Shown piece by piece: positions 5,653-12,728 of a stretch of DNA of 26,975 nucleotides (position 1 is its first letter; the number at the start of each line of letters is the position of its first letter). The position numbers and the translations under genes were made by a program. Under the pieces are notes generated by a model. The model worked only from the letters and a program-made list of their open reading frames with translations. It did no database searches and was not told the origin of the DNA. Source of the DNA: JAPHTQ01 sp046484535 (lineage in GTDB: Bacteria > Pseudomonadota > Gammaproteobacteria > Thiohalomonadales > Thiohalomonadaceae); assembly GCA_046484535.1 (NCBI GenBank), contig JAWOIT010000130.1, forward strand, positions 1-26,975, read 5' to 3'.

Positions 5653-5680
5653 GGCGTAAAATACTCGGTCTTTTTACGCC
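5653..5680. promoter_or_regulatory. Inverted repeat upstream of miaB
   Basis: GGCGTAAAA (5653-5661) pairs perfectly with TTTTACGCC (5672-5680) around 10 bases, ending 42 bp before the miaB ATG. TAAAAT at 5657-5662 is a possible -10 box within it, but no well-spaced -35 is visible. It could be an operator or an mRNA hairpin. Confidence 0.4.
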
Positions 5681-5722
5681 CGTTGAAATATATCCCCTTC
5701 AGGGCAGGCAGGTAGCACTTTT

Positions 5723-7045
5723 ATGCGTTCAGTATTCATCAAAACCTTCGGCTGTCAGATGAACGAGTATGACTCGGCCCGCATGGCCGATGCACTCGGT
5801 GTCACCTGCGGGCTGGAGTCGGTCGATACCCCCGAGCAGGCCGACGTGCTGCTGCTCAACACCTGCTCTGTGCGCGAGAAGGCGCAGGAGAAGGTCTTCT
5901 CCCAGCTGGGCCGGTGGAAGCCGCTCAAGGAGAAGAACCCGGATATCATCATCGGTGTCGGCGGTTGTGTCGCCAGCCAGGAGGGGGAGGCGATCCGCGC
6001 CCGTGCGCCGTTTGTGGATATCGTCTTCGGGCCGCAGACCCTGCACCGCCTGCCGGAGATGCTCGGCGAGGTGGCGGCGCACCGGCACGGCGTGGTCGAT
6101 GTGAGTTTTCCGGAGATCGAGAAGTTTGACCGGCTGCCCGAGCCGCGCGCAGAGGGACCGACCGCCTTTGTCTCCATCATGGAGGGCTGCTCCAAATATT
6201 GTACCTTCTGTGTGGTGCCCTACACCCGCGGTGAGGAGGTCAGCCGTCCCTTTGATGATGTGATCGCCGAAGTGGCCGGTCTGGCGGCCAAAGGGGTGCG
6301 TGAGGTTAATCTGCTGGGGCAGAATGTGAATGCCTATCGCGGCGAGATGGACGACGGTTCGACGGCAGATCTTGCCCTGCTGCTCCAGTATGTCGCCGCC
6401 ATCGACGGGATTGATCGCATCCGTTACACCACCTCCCACCCGGTGGAGTTTTCCGACAGTCTGATCGAGGTCTACGCGGAGGTGCCCGAGCTGGTGAGCT
6501 TCCTGCACCTGCCGGTGCAGTCCGGCTCGGATCGGATCCTGGCGCTGATGAAGCGCGGCCATACCGCGTTGGAGTACAAGTCGAAGATCCGCCGGCTGCG
6601 CGAGGTGCGTCCCGACATCTGCATCTCCTCCGATTTTATCGTCGGTTTCCCCGGCGAGACCGATGCCGATTTTGAGGAGACGATGAAGCTTATCGAGGAG
6701 GTCGGCTTCGATCAGAGCTTCAGCTTCATCTACAGTCCGCGCCCCGGCACCCCGGCGGCTGACCTGCCGGATGATGTACCGCTTGATGTGAAAAAGGCGC
6801 ACCTGGCTCGGCTGCAGGCTAAAATCAACGAACAGGCCCGCGCTATCAGCGAGGCGATGGTGGGCACCACGCAGAAGATACTGGTCGAGGGTGTCTCGCG
6901 TAAGAACGAGGCGGAGATCGCCGGCCGTACCGAGAACAACCGCGTCGTCAATTTTCCCGGCGACAAGACACTGACCGGTCAATTCGTCGAGGTGCGCATC
7001 ACCGAGGCCTTGCCCAACTCCCTGCGTGGAGAGCTGATTGGATAA
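5723..7045 (+). CDS. miaB: tRNA-2-methylthio-N6-isopentenyladenosine-37 synthase MiaB
   Basis: A 440-residue radical-SAM methylthiotransferase that adds the 2-methylthio group to i6A37 in tRNAs reading UNN codons. The N-terminal UPF0004 domain has the cluster cysteines Cys11, Cys48 and Cys82. The radical-SAM cluster motif is CSKYCTFC (Cys156, Cys160, Cys163). A TRAM domain that binds tRNA closes the protein (about 380-440). Length is slightly below E. coli MiaB, with all domains present. It heads the miaB-phoH-ybeY-corC-lnt block found in many gammaproteobacteria, but here repeat arrays separate it from amtB before and phoH behind. Confidence 0.97.
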   Translation: MRSVFIKTFGCQMNEYDSARMADALGVTCGLESVDTPEQADVLLLNTCSVREKAQEKVFSQLGRWKPLKEKNPDIIIGVGGCVASQEGEAIRARAPFVDIVFGPQTLHRLPEMLGEVAAHRHGVVDVSFPEIEKFDRLPEPRAEGPTAFVSIMEGCSKYCTFCVVPYTRGEEVSRPFDDVIAEVAGLAAKGVREVNLLGQNVNAYRGEMDDGSTADLALLLQYVAAIDGIDRIRYTTSHPVEFSDSLIEVYAEVPELVSFLHLPVQSGSDRILALMKRGHTALEYKSKIRRLREVRPDICISSDFIVGFPGETDADFEETMKLIEEVGFDQSFSFIYSPRPGTPAADLPDDVPLDVKKAHLARLQAKINEQARAISEAMVGTTQKILVEGVSRKNEAEIAGRTENNRVVNFPGDKTLTGQFVEVRITEALPNSLRGELIG

Positions 7046-7050
7046 AGTCT

Positions 7051-7191
7051 TAAACGCAGAGGTCGCAGAGGCGCAAAGGTCGCAAAGGGTTTCTCTGCGG
7101 ATAGAAGCTACGATGATCTCCGGATCTCTGTGATAGTTTTTTGAGTTAGTTATCTTCGCGTTCTCTGCGTCTTTGCGAACTTTGCGTTAAA
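7051..7191. repeat. Opposed short-tandem arrays between miaB and phoH
   Basis: Left arm 7051-7088 consists of units of the form (N)CGCARAG, 8-9 bp each, starting TTAAACGCAGAGGTCGCAG. Right arm 7155-7191 is the inverted form, ending CTTTGCGTTAAA. About 66 bp of unique sequence lie between. The same family recurs after phoH and after rlmH. A transcript would fold into a long imperfect hairpin. Confidence 0.85.
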
Positions 7192-7220
7192 TTGTCTTGA
7201 AAAAACCTTACAGGCCCATT

Positions 7221-8198
7221 TTGAACGATACTGCTGAAAGTCTGGATATCTCACTACACCCCGCGGACAACACCCGTCTGGCCAATTTGTGCGGCCAGTT
7301 CGATGAACACCTGCGCCAGATCGAACGGCGCCTCGGTGTCGAGGTGAACAACCGCGGCAACAAATTCCGCATCATCGGTGACGGCGAGTCGGTGCGGGCG
7401 ACCGCCGAGGTGTTGCGGGATCTGTACGAGGTCTCCTCCAGCGAAACGCTCAATCCCAAGCGGATCCATCTCTATCTGCAGGAGTCGGGTGTCGAGGAGC
7501 TGCTGGAAGAGGAAGTGGATATCGAGGAGGTGGTCATCCGCACCAAGCGCGGTGTGGTCAAGGGGCGCGGTCCGAACCAGAAACGGTATCTGCACAATAT
7601 CGTCACCCACGACATCAACTTCGGTATCGGTCCGGCCGGTACCGGCAAGACCTATCTGGCCGTGGCCTGCGCCGTCGAAGCGCTGGAGCGGGACGAGGTG
7701 CGCCGGTTGATCCTCACTCGTCCGGCTGTGGAGGCGGGCGAGCGGCTCGGCTTCCTGCCCGGGGATCTGGCGCAGAAGGTCGACCCCTACCTGCGTCCGC
7801 TCTACGATGCGCTCTATGAGATGCTGGGTTTCGAGCGGGTGGCGAAACTTATCGAGCGCAATGTGATCGAGGTGGCGCCGCTGGCCTATATGCGTGGGCG
7901 CACCCTCAACGAGGCCTTTATCATTCTGGATGAGGCGCAGAACACCACACCGGAGCAGATGAAGATGTTCCTTACCCGTATCGGCTTCGGTTCCACCGCG
8001 GTGATCACCGGCGATGTCACCCAAATCGACCTGCCGCGGGGTACTAAGTCAGGCCTGCGCCAGGTGGTGGAGGTGCTAAAGGATGTCGACGGCATCAGCT
8101 TCACCTTCTTCCTGGCCAAAGACGTGGTGCGCCACCCGCTGGTGCAGCGCATCGTCGGCGCCTACGATCAATTTGATCGGGAAAGTCCCAATGATTAA
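7221..8198 (+). CDS. phoH: PhoH-family ATPase (PhoL/YbeZ type)
   Basis: A 325-residue PhoH-like P-loop NTPase, related to the ATPase core of RNA helicases and linked to RNA metabolism together with YbeY. The N-terminal segment LDISLHPADNTRLANLCGQFDEHL is typical. Walker A is GPAGTGKT (codons ending near 7652) and Walker B IILDEAQN. The start is not an ATG: I prefer TTG at 7221, with AGG at 7212-7214 six bases upstream and a family-like N-terminus. TTG at 7197 would add eight residues but overlaps the repeat edge and has no ribosome-binding site. The stop codon TAA is formed by the first bases of the following repeat arm. Confidence 0.94.
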   Translation: MNDTAESLDISLHPADNTRLANLCGQFDEHLRQIERRLGVEVNNRGNKFRIIGDGESVRATAEVLRDLYEVSSSETLNPKRIHLYLQESGVEELLEEEVDIEEVVIRTKRGVVKGRGPNQKRYLHNIVTHDINFGIGPAGTGKTYLAVACAVEALERDEVRRLILTRPAVEAGERLGFLPGDLAQKVDPYLRPLYDALYEMLGFERVAKLIERNVIEVAPLAYMRGRTLNEAFIILDEAQNTTPEQMKMFLTRIGFGSTAVITGDVTQIDLPRGTKSGLRQVVEVLKDVDGISFTFFLAKDVVRHPLVQRIVGAYDQFDRESPND

Positions 8199-8358
8199 CG
8201 CAAAGGACGCAGAGGCGCAAAGGTCGCAAAGAGGGCTAATGAATGAAGTGGCGGGGGGAAGTTCGGATGTCTTTGTTCGCACTTTGCCCTAAAAGGGAAA
8301 GCCTGCCCATAGCAATGTTAACTTTGCGTTCTCTGCGTCTTTGCGGTCTTTGCGTTAA
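8195..8358. repeat. Opposed short-tandem arrays between phoH and ybeY
   Basis: Left arm 8195-8233 starts TTAACGCAAAGGACGCAGAG, right arm 8321-8358 ends TCTTTGCGGTCTTTGCGTTAA. Both belong to the same family as the miaB/phoH arrays. The left arm supplies the phoH stop codon (8196-8198). The right arm is followed by AAAGGTTTT, which supplies the likely ybeY ribosome-binding site. Confidence 0.87.
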
Positions 8359-8369
8359 AGGTTTTACCT

Positions 8370-8816
8370 GTGATTGAACTCGATCTTCAGGTTGTTACCG
8401 GCGCTGACGATATCCCCGACGAGCCGTTGATCCGTCGCTGGGTGGGGGCGGCGCTGACCGGTCGTCGTGAGGACGCGCAATTGACTATTCGCATCGTCGA
8501 TAAGGCGGAGATCACCGAGTTGAACCGTACCTACCGCGGCAAGGATAAAGCCACTAATGTCCTCTCCTTCCCCTTCGAGGCGCCCCCCGGGGTGGAACTG
8601 CCGCTACTGGGCGATATTGTCATCTGTGCCAAGGTGGTGGCGGACGAGGCCTGCGAGCAGGGAAAGCCGCTCGAGGCGCACTGGGCGCATATGGTGATCC
8701 ACGGTATCTTGCATCTGTTGGGCTATGACCATATTGAAGAGGCCGAGGCCGCACAGATGGAAGGGCTTGAAATTGAGCTCCTCGCTGGCCTAGGCTATGC
8801 AAATCCGTATGAATGA
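8370..8816 (+). CDS. ybeY: Endoribonuclease / rRNA maturation factor YbeY
   Basis: A 148-residue UPF0054 metalloprotein needed for 16S rRNA 3' maturation and 70S ribosome quality control. The zinc motif H-x3-H-x5-H is intact: His111, His115 and His121 in HGILHLLGYDH. The start is GTG at 8370, with AAAGG eight bases upstream. That site belongs to the end of the preceding repeat arm. Length equals the family norm. PhoH and YbeY are a conserved functional pair, and the gene runs on to corC 12 bp later. Confidence 0.96.
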   Translation: MIELDLQVVTGADDIPDEPLIRRWVGAALTGRREDAQLTIRIVDKAEITELNRTYRGKDKATNVLSFPFEAPPGVELPLLGDIVICAKVVADEACEQGKPLEAHWAHMVIHGILHLLGYDHIEEAEAAQMEGLEIELLAGLGYANPYE

Positions 8817-8828
8817 GATATCTCTTAC

Positions 8829-9746
8829 ATGAACGAAGACCGACCTAGCGGGTCCGCCTATGACGGGCGGGCCCGCAATTGGCTGGAGCGAATTGGACAG
8901 ATGCTCCAGTCCGAGCCGAAAGACAAGGAAGATCTGCTGCAGTTTCTCACCGACGCCCAGCAGCGCGCCCTGCTCGATCACGATGCACTGCGAATGATCG
9001 AAGGGGTGATGGAGGTGTCGGAGATGCAGGTGCGCGACATCATGATCCCCCGCTCGCAGATGGAAGTGGTCGAACGCAAGGCCGAGCTGGCCGATTTTCT
9101 TCCCATCATTACCGACTCCTCCCACTCCCGTTTTCCGGTGATCGGTGAAAACCGCGATGAGGTGGTAGGTATTGTACTGGCGAAGGATCTACTACCCTTT
9201 GTCGCCAAAAACGGCGAGGGTAACGGCAACGGTTTCAATATCCGTGAGATCCTTCGCCCGGCGATGATTGTCCCCGAGAGCAAACGGCTTAATGTCCTGC
9301 TGCGTGAGTTTCAGGCCAGCCGTAACCACATGGCCATCGTGGTGGATGAATATGGCGGGGTGGCGGGCCTTGTCACCATCGAGGATGTGCTGGAGCAGAT
9401 CGTCGGTGAGATCGAGGATGAGCACGATGTGGAAAGTGACGAGAACAACATCCTGCCCGCCGGGGAAGAGAGTTTTACCGTCCGGGCCCTGACTCCCATC
9501 GATGATTTCAACGAGCACTTCGGCACCACCTTCGGCAGCGAGGAGTTCGATACCGTCGGCGGTCTGGTGATGAACGCCTTTGGCCATATGCCAAAGCGTG
9601 GCGAGCAGATCGACTTTGCCGGTTACCGTTTCACGGTGCAGCGGGCCGACAGCCGCCGTATCTACCTGCTGGATGTGGTCCCGGCGCCGGAAGAGAGCAT
9701 CGAGCAGGAGGATAAGGGTAATGGCGAAGAGCAGCCCTCAGGCTGA
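8829..9746 (+). CDS. corC: CorC/HlyC-family CBS-domain protein (YbeX)
   Basis: A 305-residue soluble protein with two CBS domains (about residues 65-190) and a C-terminal CorC/HlyC transporter-associated domain (about 205-285). It lacks the membrane DUF21 domain of larger relatives. E. coli YbeX has this architecture and is connected to magnesium/cobalt efflux and to ribosome metabolism; the exact reaction is unsettled. It follows ybeY closely, and its last 26 bases overlap the start of lnt, so the two are probably translationally linked. Confidence 0.94.
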   Translation: MNEDRPSGSAYDGRARNWLERIGQMLQSEPKDKEDLLQFLTDAQQRALLDHDALRMIEGVMEVSEMQVRDIMIPRSQMEVVERKAELADFLPIITDSSHSRFPVIGENRDEVVGIVLAKDLLPFVAKNGEGNGNGFNIREILRPAMIVPESKRLNVLLREFQASRNHMAIVVDEYGGVAGLVTIEDVLEQIVGEIEDEHDVESDENNILPAGEESFTVRALTPIDDFNEHFGTTFGSEEFDTVGGLVMNAFGHMPKRGEQIDFAGYRFTVQRADSRRIYLLDVVPAPEESIEQEDKGNGEEQPSG

Positions 9747-11229
9747 TTGGCCTAAACTGCTGCTCGTCCTGATTGCCGGGGGGGTGCAGCCTCTGGCTTT
9801 CGCCCCCTTTTCGCTCTATCCGTTGGCCGTGCCGGCCTTGCTGCCGCTGTTCTACTTGTGGCTGGAGAGCACTCCGGGACGCGCGGCGCGCTATGGTCTG
9901 GTTTACGGCCTTGGGATGTTCGGCGTGGGGATCTCCTGGGTCTATGTGGCGATCCACGATTTCGGCCACAGCCCCATGCCGGTTGCGGCATTGCTGACTT
10001 TTCTGTTTGTTACGGCCGCCGCCCTCTATCCGGCGCTGATGGGTTTCCTTGCGAGACACACCGCCATCCGCTGGAGCATCTCGCCAAGCAAACAGCTCTT
10101 ACTCTGGTTTCCGCTGTTCTGGACCCTGGGGGAGTGGTTCAAGGGATGGTTTTTGACCGGTTTTCCCTGGCTCAGCCTCGGCTACAGCCAGATCGACTCT
10201 CCCCTGGGTGGCTATGCCCCCGTAATCGGTGTCTATGGTGTCGGCCTGCTCTGCGCCTTTTCCGCCGGGCTGTTGTTGCTGATGTGGCAGCATCGACTCA
10301 GAGCCGTTGCATGGGCGCTCCCCCTGCTTTTGTTGTTATGGGGGGCTGGCTGGACACTGGGGCAGATCGAGTGGACGGAGCCCGAGGGTGAACCGATACG
10401 CGTGACCCTGATTCAGGGTAATGTACCGCAAGATACCAAGTGGAACCCGGAGGCGGTTCGCCTGCGGCTGGATCGTTATGCGGAGTTAACCCGCGAGCAT
10501 CTTGATGCGAGCGATCTCATCATCTGGCCGGAAAACTCCATTACCGTCTTTTATCATCAATTGGCGGAACGTTATTTCAATCCCCTGGCGGAGGAACTGC
10601 AAGAGAGCAATACCGATCTGATTCTCGGTGTGCCGCTGCTGGATGAGGATGGCGTAAGCTACTACACCACGATGATGAGCCTCGGTTCCCACCACGGCTT
10701 CTACCGCAAACGCCATTTGGTCCCCTTCGGCGAATTCCTGCCTCTGGAAGGCCTGCTGCGTGGTCTCATCGACTTTTTCAATATGCCCATGTCGAGCTTT
10801 TCGCCGGGACCGAAGCAGCAACCGCTGCTACAGGCGGCGGGGCAAAAGATCGCCGCCTCCGTCTGCTACGAGGATGTTTTTCCCTCGGAGATGCGGGATT
10901 TCCTGCCCGAAGCGACCCTGCTGGTCAACGGCAGCAACAACGCCTGGTACGGCGACTCGCCGGCTCCGCATCAGCATCTGCAGATCTCCCGCATGCGTGC
11001 GCTGGAGTTCGGACGGCCCATGCTGCGGGCCACCACCAATGGCATCTCGGCGATTATTCGGCCGGATGGCGCAGTCGAAAAGAAGAGTCGCCAGTTTGAA
11101 ACCGCGATCGTTCAGGCAACGGTGCAACCGATGCAGGGGACAACCCCCTATACCCGTTTCGGTAACTACCCCGTCCTGATTTTAATCTTTGCCCTGTTGG
11201 GATTGGGTTTTATCTTTCGTCGGCGTTAA
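9721..11229 (+). CDS. lnt: Apolipoprotein N-acyltransferase
   Basis: A 502-residue inner-membrane enzyme that adds the third acyl chain to the N-terminal cysteine of lipoproteins, the last step of lipoprotein maturation. Six or more membrane helices fill the N-terminal half, and a nitrilase-type domain follows. The catalytic triad is visible: Glu271 in IWPENS, Lys330 in YRKRHLVPFGEF and Cys382 in SVCYEDVF. The start is the ATG at 9721, preceded by AGGAGGATAAGG inside corC; the frame is open further upstream, but that part is corC sequence in another frame. The final hydrophobic segment anchors the C-terminus. Confidence 0.96.
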   Translation: MAKSSPQADWPKLLLVLIAGGVQPLAFAPFSLYPLAVPALLPLFYLWLESTPGRAARYGLVYGLGMFGVGISWVYVAIHDFGHSPMPVAALLTFLFVTAAALYPALMGFLARHTAIRWSISPSKQLLLWFPLFWTLGEWFKGWFLTGFPWLSLGYSQIDSPLGGYAPVIGVYGVGLLCAFSAGLLLLMWQHRLRAVAWALPLLLLLWGAGWTLGQIEWTEPEGEPIRVTLIQGNVPQDTKWNPEAVRLRLDRYAELTREHLDASDLIIWPENSITVFYHQLAERYFNPLAEELQESNTDLILGVPLLDEDGVSYYTTMMSLGSHHGFYRKRHLVPFGEFLPLEGLLRGLIDFFNMPMSSFSPGPKQQPLLQAAGQKIAASVCYEDVFPSEMRDFLPEATLLVNGSNNAWYGDSPAPHQHLQISRMRALEFGRPMLRATTNGISAIIRPDGAVEKKSRQFETAIVQATVQPMQGTTPYTRFGNYPVLILIFALLGLGFIFRRR

Positions 11230-11261
11230 ACGATTCTGCCGGGAGGCGTTGTTATTTCGGT

Positions 11262-11298
11262 GCAAACCTTTGCGTCTTAGAGTCTCTGCGGCGGGTTT
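11262..11298. repeat. Degenerate single repeat arm after lnt
   Basis: CCTTTGCGTCTTAGAGTCTC followed by TGCGGCGGG and six T residues resembles a right arm of the CGCARAG family, without a left partner. It looks like a decayed copy. The T run may give weak termination after lnt, but no clear stem precedes it. Confidence 0.45.
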
Positions 11299-11347
11299 TT
11301 TATGGGGCGAGTAATTACAGAAGAAGAAAAAATACGGATATTTCCCA

Positions 11348-11818
11348 ATGAATATATCAATTCCCTCAGCACTTAAATCTCTCTCAACAGCCGGAACCGC
11401 CGCGGCGGCAATGAGTGCATGGTGGAAAAAGGCGAAAGGTGACTCCAGGGCTTTGATCCGTGAGCTTAAGGATAACCTGATCTACCTGGATATTGTGGCT
11501 GACGACGGGGTCGATCTGGGGGAGGTGATCGACAAAATCTCCGTTTCCGAGTATCAGCGCCTTGCCAACGAGGGCTTTAACTTCAATAGCTTGAAAAGAG
11601 GGAAAATCCAGGATTACCCATCGCTGAAAGGCTCCGATCTTGCCTCTTGGTGCGGCAAGGAGACAGAGGCGCTAATCGAGTCGATCTACGACAAAATCAA
11701 CGATTTGAAAGTCCGTTACCCCCATGTCCGGCACAGTGAGAGGTATCGCTGGACGGTCAGGGTCAATAATATCCGCAAGCGGATCTGGCTGTTGCTGAAA
11801 CATGTGCGGGACGGCTGA
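11348..11818 (+). CDS. Hypothetical protein, no recognised family
   Basis: A 156-residue protein. The N-terminus is Ala/Ser-rich (STAGTAAAAMSAWWKKAKGD), too weak for a confident signal peptide. A mixed helical body follows with a basic tail rich in Arg, Lys and Trp (RYRWTVRVNNIRKRIWLLLK). The only upstream support is a weak ACGGA about 9 bases before the ATG. It sits alone between lnt and the convergent ybeL gene, breaking an otherwise conserved block, and its base composition is more AT-rich than lnt, which suggests an accessory gene. I cannot name a function. Confidence 0.6.
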   Translation: MNISIPSALKSLSTAGTAAAAMSAWWKKAKGDSRALIRELKDNLIYLDIVADDGVDLGEVIDKISVSEYQRLANEGFNFNSLKRGKIQDYPSLKGSDLASWCGKETEALIESIYDKINDLKVRYPHVRHSERYRWTVRVNNIRKRIWLLLKHVRDG

Positions 11819-11920
11819 ACACACATTTCGGCGAAGTCCCGGCTATTAAGGCTTGAGACCGGTTTGTCTCAACTGGGGGCGGACGGGGATTTCTCAGACG
11901 GGTCGGTGTCGCATTGCAGA

Positions 11921-11940
11921 ACGGCCCCTATTGGGGCCGT
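11921..11940. terminator. Hairpin between convergent genes, possible terminator
   Basis: ACGGCCCC and GGGGCCGT form a perfect 8-bp stem with a TATT loop, 18 bp beyond the ybeL stop and about 100 bp beyond the upstream gene. Neither side has a T tract, so intrinsic termination is uncertain. Confidence 0.4.
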
Positions 11941-11958
11941 ATGTACACAGCTGTGCGG

Positions 11959-12477
11959 CTACTCCTCGCTTGTGCTGATACGCCGGAATTTCGTCCCGTG
12001 GCACTTGGGACAGGGCGGGATGTGGCCGGTGTGGTGAAAATGCAGCATCTCGCCGCAGCTTTTGCACTGCAGGGTGCCGATGCCGGCGATCTCACCGGTA
12101 TGCCATTCGCCCACGGCGTTGGCGCGCTGTTGCAGCTGGTCCAGGGCGACCCGGGTATGGTCCACCATCTGACTGAATATCTGCAGTACGGTATCTTCCA
12201 CCACCTCCAGGTCAAAACGCAGCCAGTCACGTAGCTCTTTGCCGGATTTGTCGATAAAAGTGGCCGCATCTTCCAGGTCGCGCACCACATAGATACTGAC
12301 CAGCTCGGCCTCCTCACGGGTCAGCTCACCCAGCTCGGTGGCACGCTCTCTTGCCGTCTCCACGGCCTGGTGCAGGTCCTTGTCCGCCTTTTTCATGGTC
12401 TCGCGGGTGCGTTCGAGCATACGGTCATAGGCGTCGGCGAGTTTCTCGGCCACACCTTCCGGTAAGGGCTTGTTCAT
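11959..12477 (-). CDS. ybeL: Zinc-ribbon protein of the YbeL family (DUF1451)
   Basis: A 172-residue protein. The N-terminal two thirds is a charged helical region (EKLADAYDRMLERTRETM and following). The C-terminus carries a zinc ribbon with Cys138, Cys141, Cys156 and Cys159. YbeL is conserved in gammaproteobacteria and lies divergently beside leuS in E. coli too, so this position supports the call. Its biochemical role is unknown. A GGAGG site lies seven bases before the ATG at 12477. Confidence 0.92.
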   Translation of the reverse strand: MNKPLPEGVAEKLADAYDRMLERTRETMKKADKDLHQAVETARERATELGELTREEAELVSIYVVRDLEDAATFIDKSGKELRDWLRFDLEVVEDTVLQIFSQMVDHTRVALDQLQQRANAVGEWHTGEIAGIGTLQCKSCGEMLHFHHTGHIPPCPKCHGTKFRRISTSEE

Positions 12478-12540
12478 GCGCTATCCTCCATCAATTAAGC
12501 GGGCTTGCCTGTTATTGAGTGTGCCCCATGTGCGTGTTAA

Positions 12541-12554
12541 TGCCAAGTATGGCA
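12541..12554. promoter_or_regulatory. Inverted repeat in the ybeL/leuS divergent spacer
   Basis: TGCCA-AGTA-TGGCA, about 65 bp upstream of ybeL, could be an operator. The 251-bp spacer otherwise shows only the leuS promoter candidate listed separately. Confidence 0.3.
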
Positions 12555-12660
12555 AAGCAGGGCGAGGCGGCAAGAAAACAGGGGCCACACAACTTTCGCC
12601 CTTAATAACTGAGTGGCGCGCATAATTCGGGACTTTCCCGCTTTCCCCCTATACCTGTTA

Positions 12661-12690
12661 TTGTGACACCTCCATAACCTACGGTATCCT
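12661..12690 (+). promoter_or_regulatory. Candidate sigma-70 promoter of leuS
   Basis: TTGTGA (12661-12666) and TATCCT (12685-12690) are separated by 18 bp, placing a start about 30 bases before the leuS ATG. I saw no leucine-rich leader peptide or T-box-like structure in the spacer. Confidence 0.4.
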
Positions 12691-12728
12691 ATCCGGCTTG
12701 ATTTTCAGGTGATTACAGGCGTTTTCCG

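Noticed and set aside
5291..5715. Frames translating the 8-bp arrays into Ser/Pro/Leu/Arg or Gly/Glu/Arg repeats
   Set aside because: An 8-bp repeat without stops is open in several frames by construction; no ribosome-binding site or conserved product.
5729..6982. Long minus-strand frame inside miaB (417 codons)
   Set aside because: A shadow frame of a conserved enzyme; low-information His/Asp/Leu-rich translation.
9580..9720. Upstream extension of lnt
   Set aside because: The extra 47 residues are corC sequence in another frame. The ATG at 9721 has a strong ribosome-binding site and gives the family-like start.
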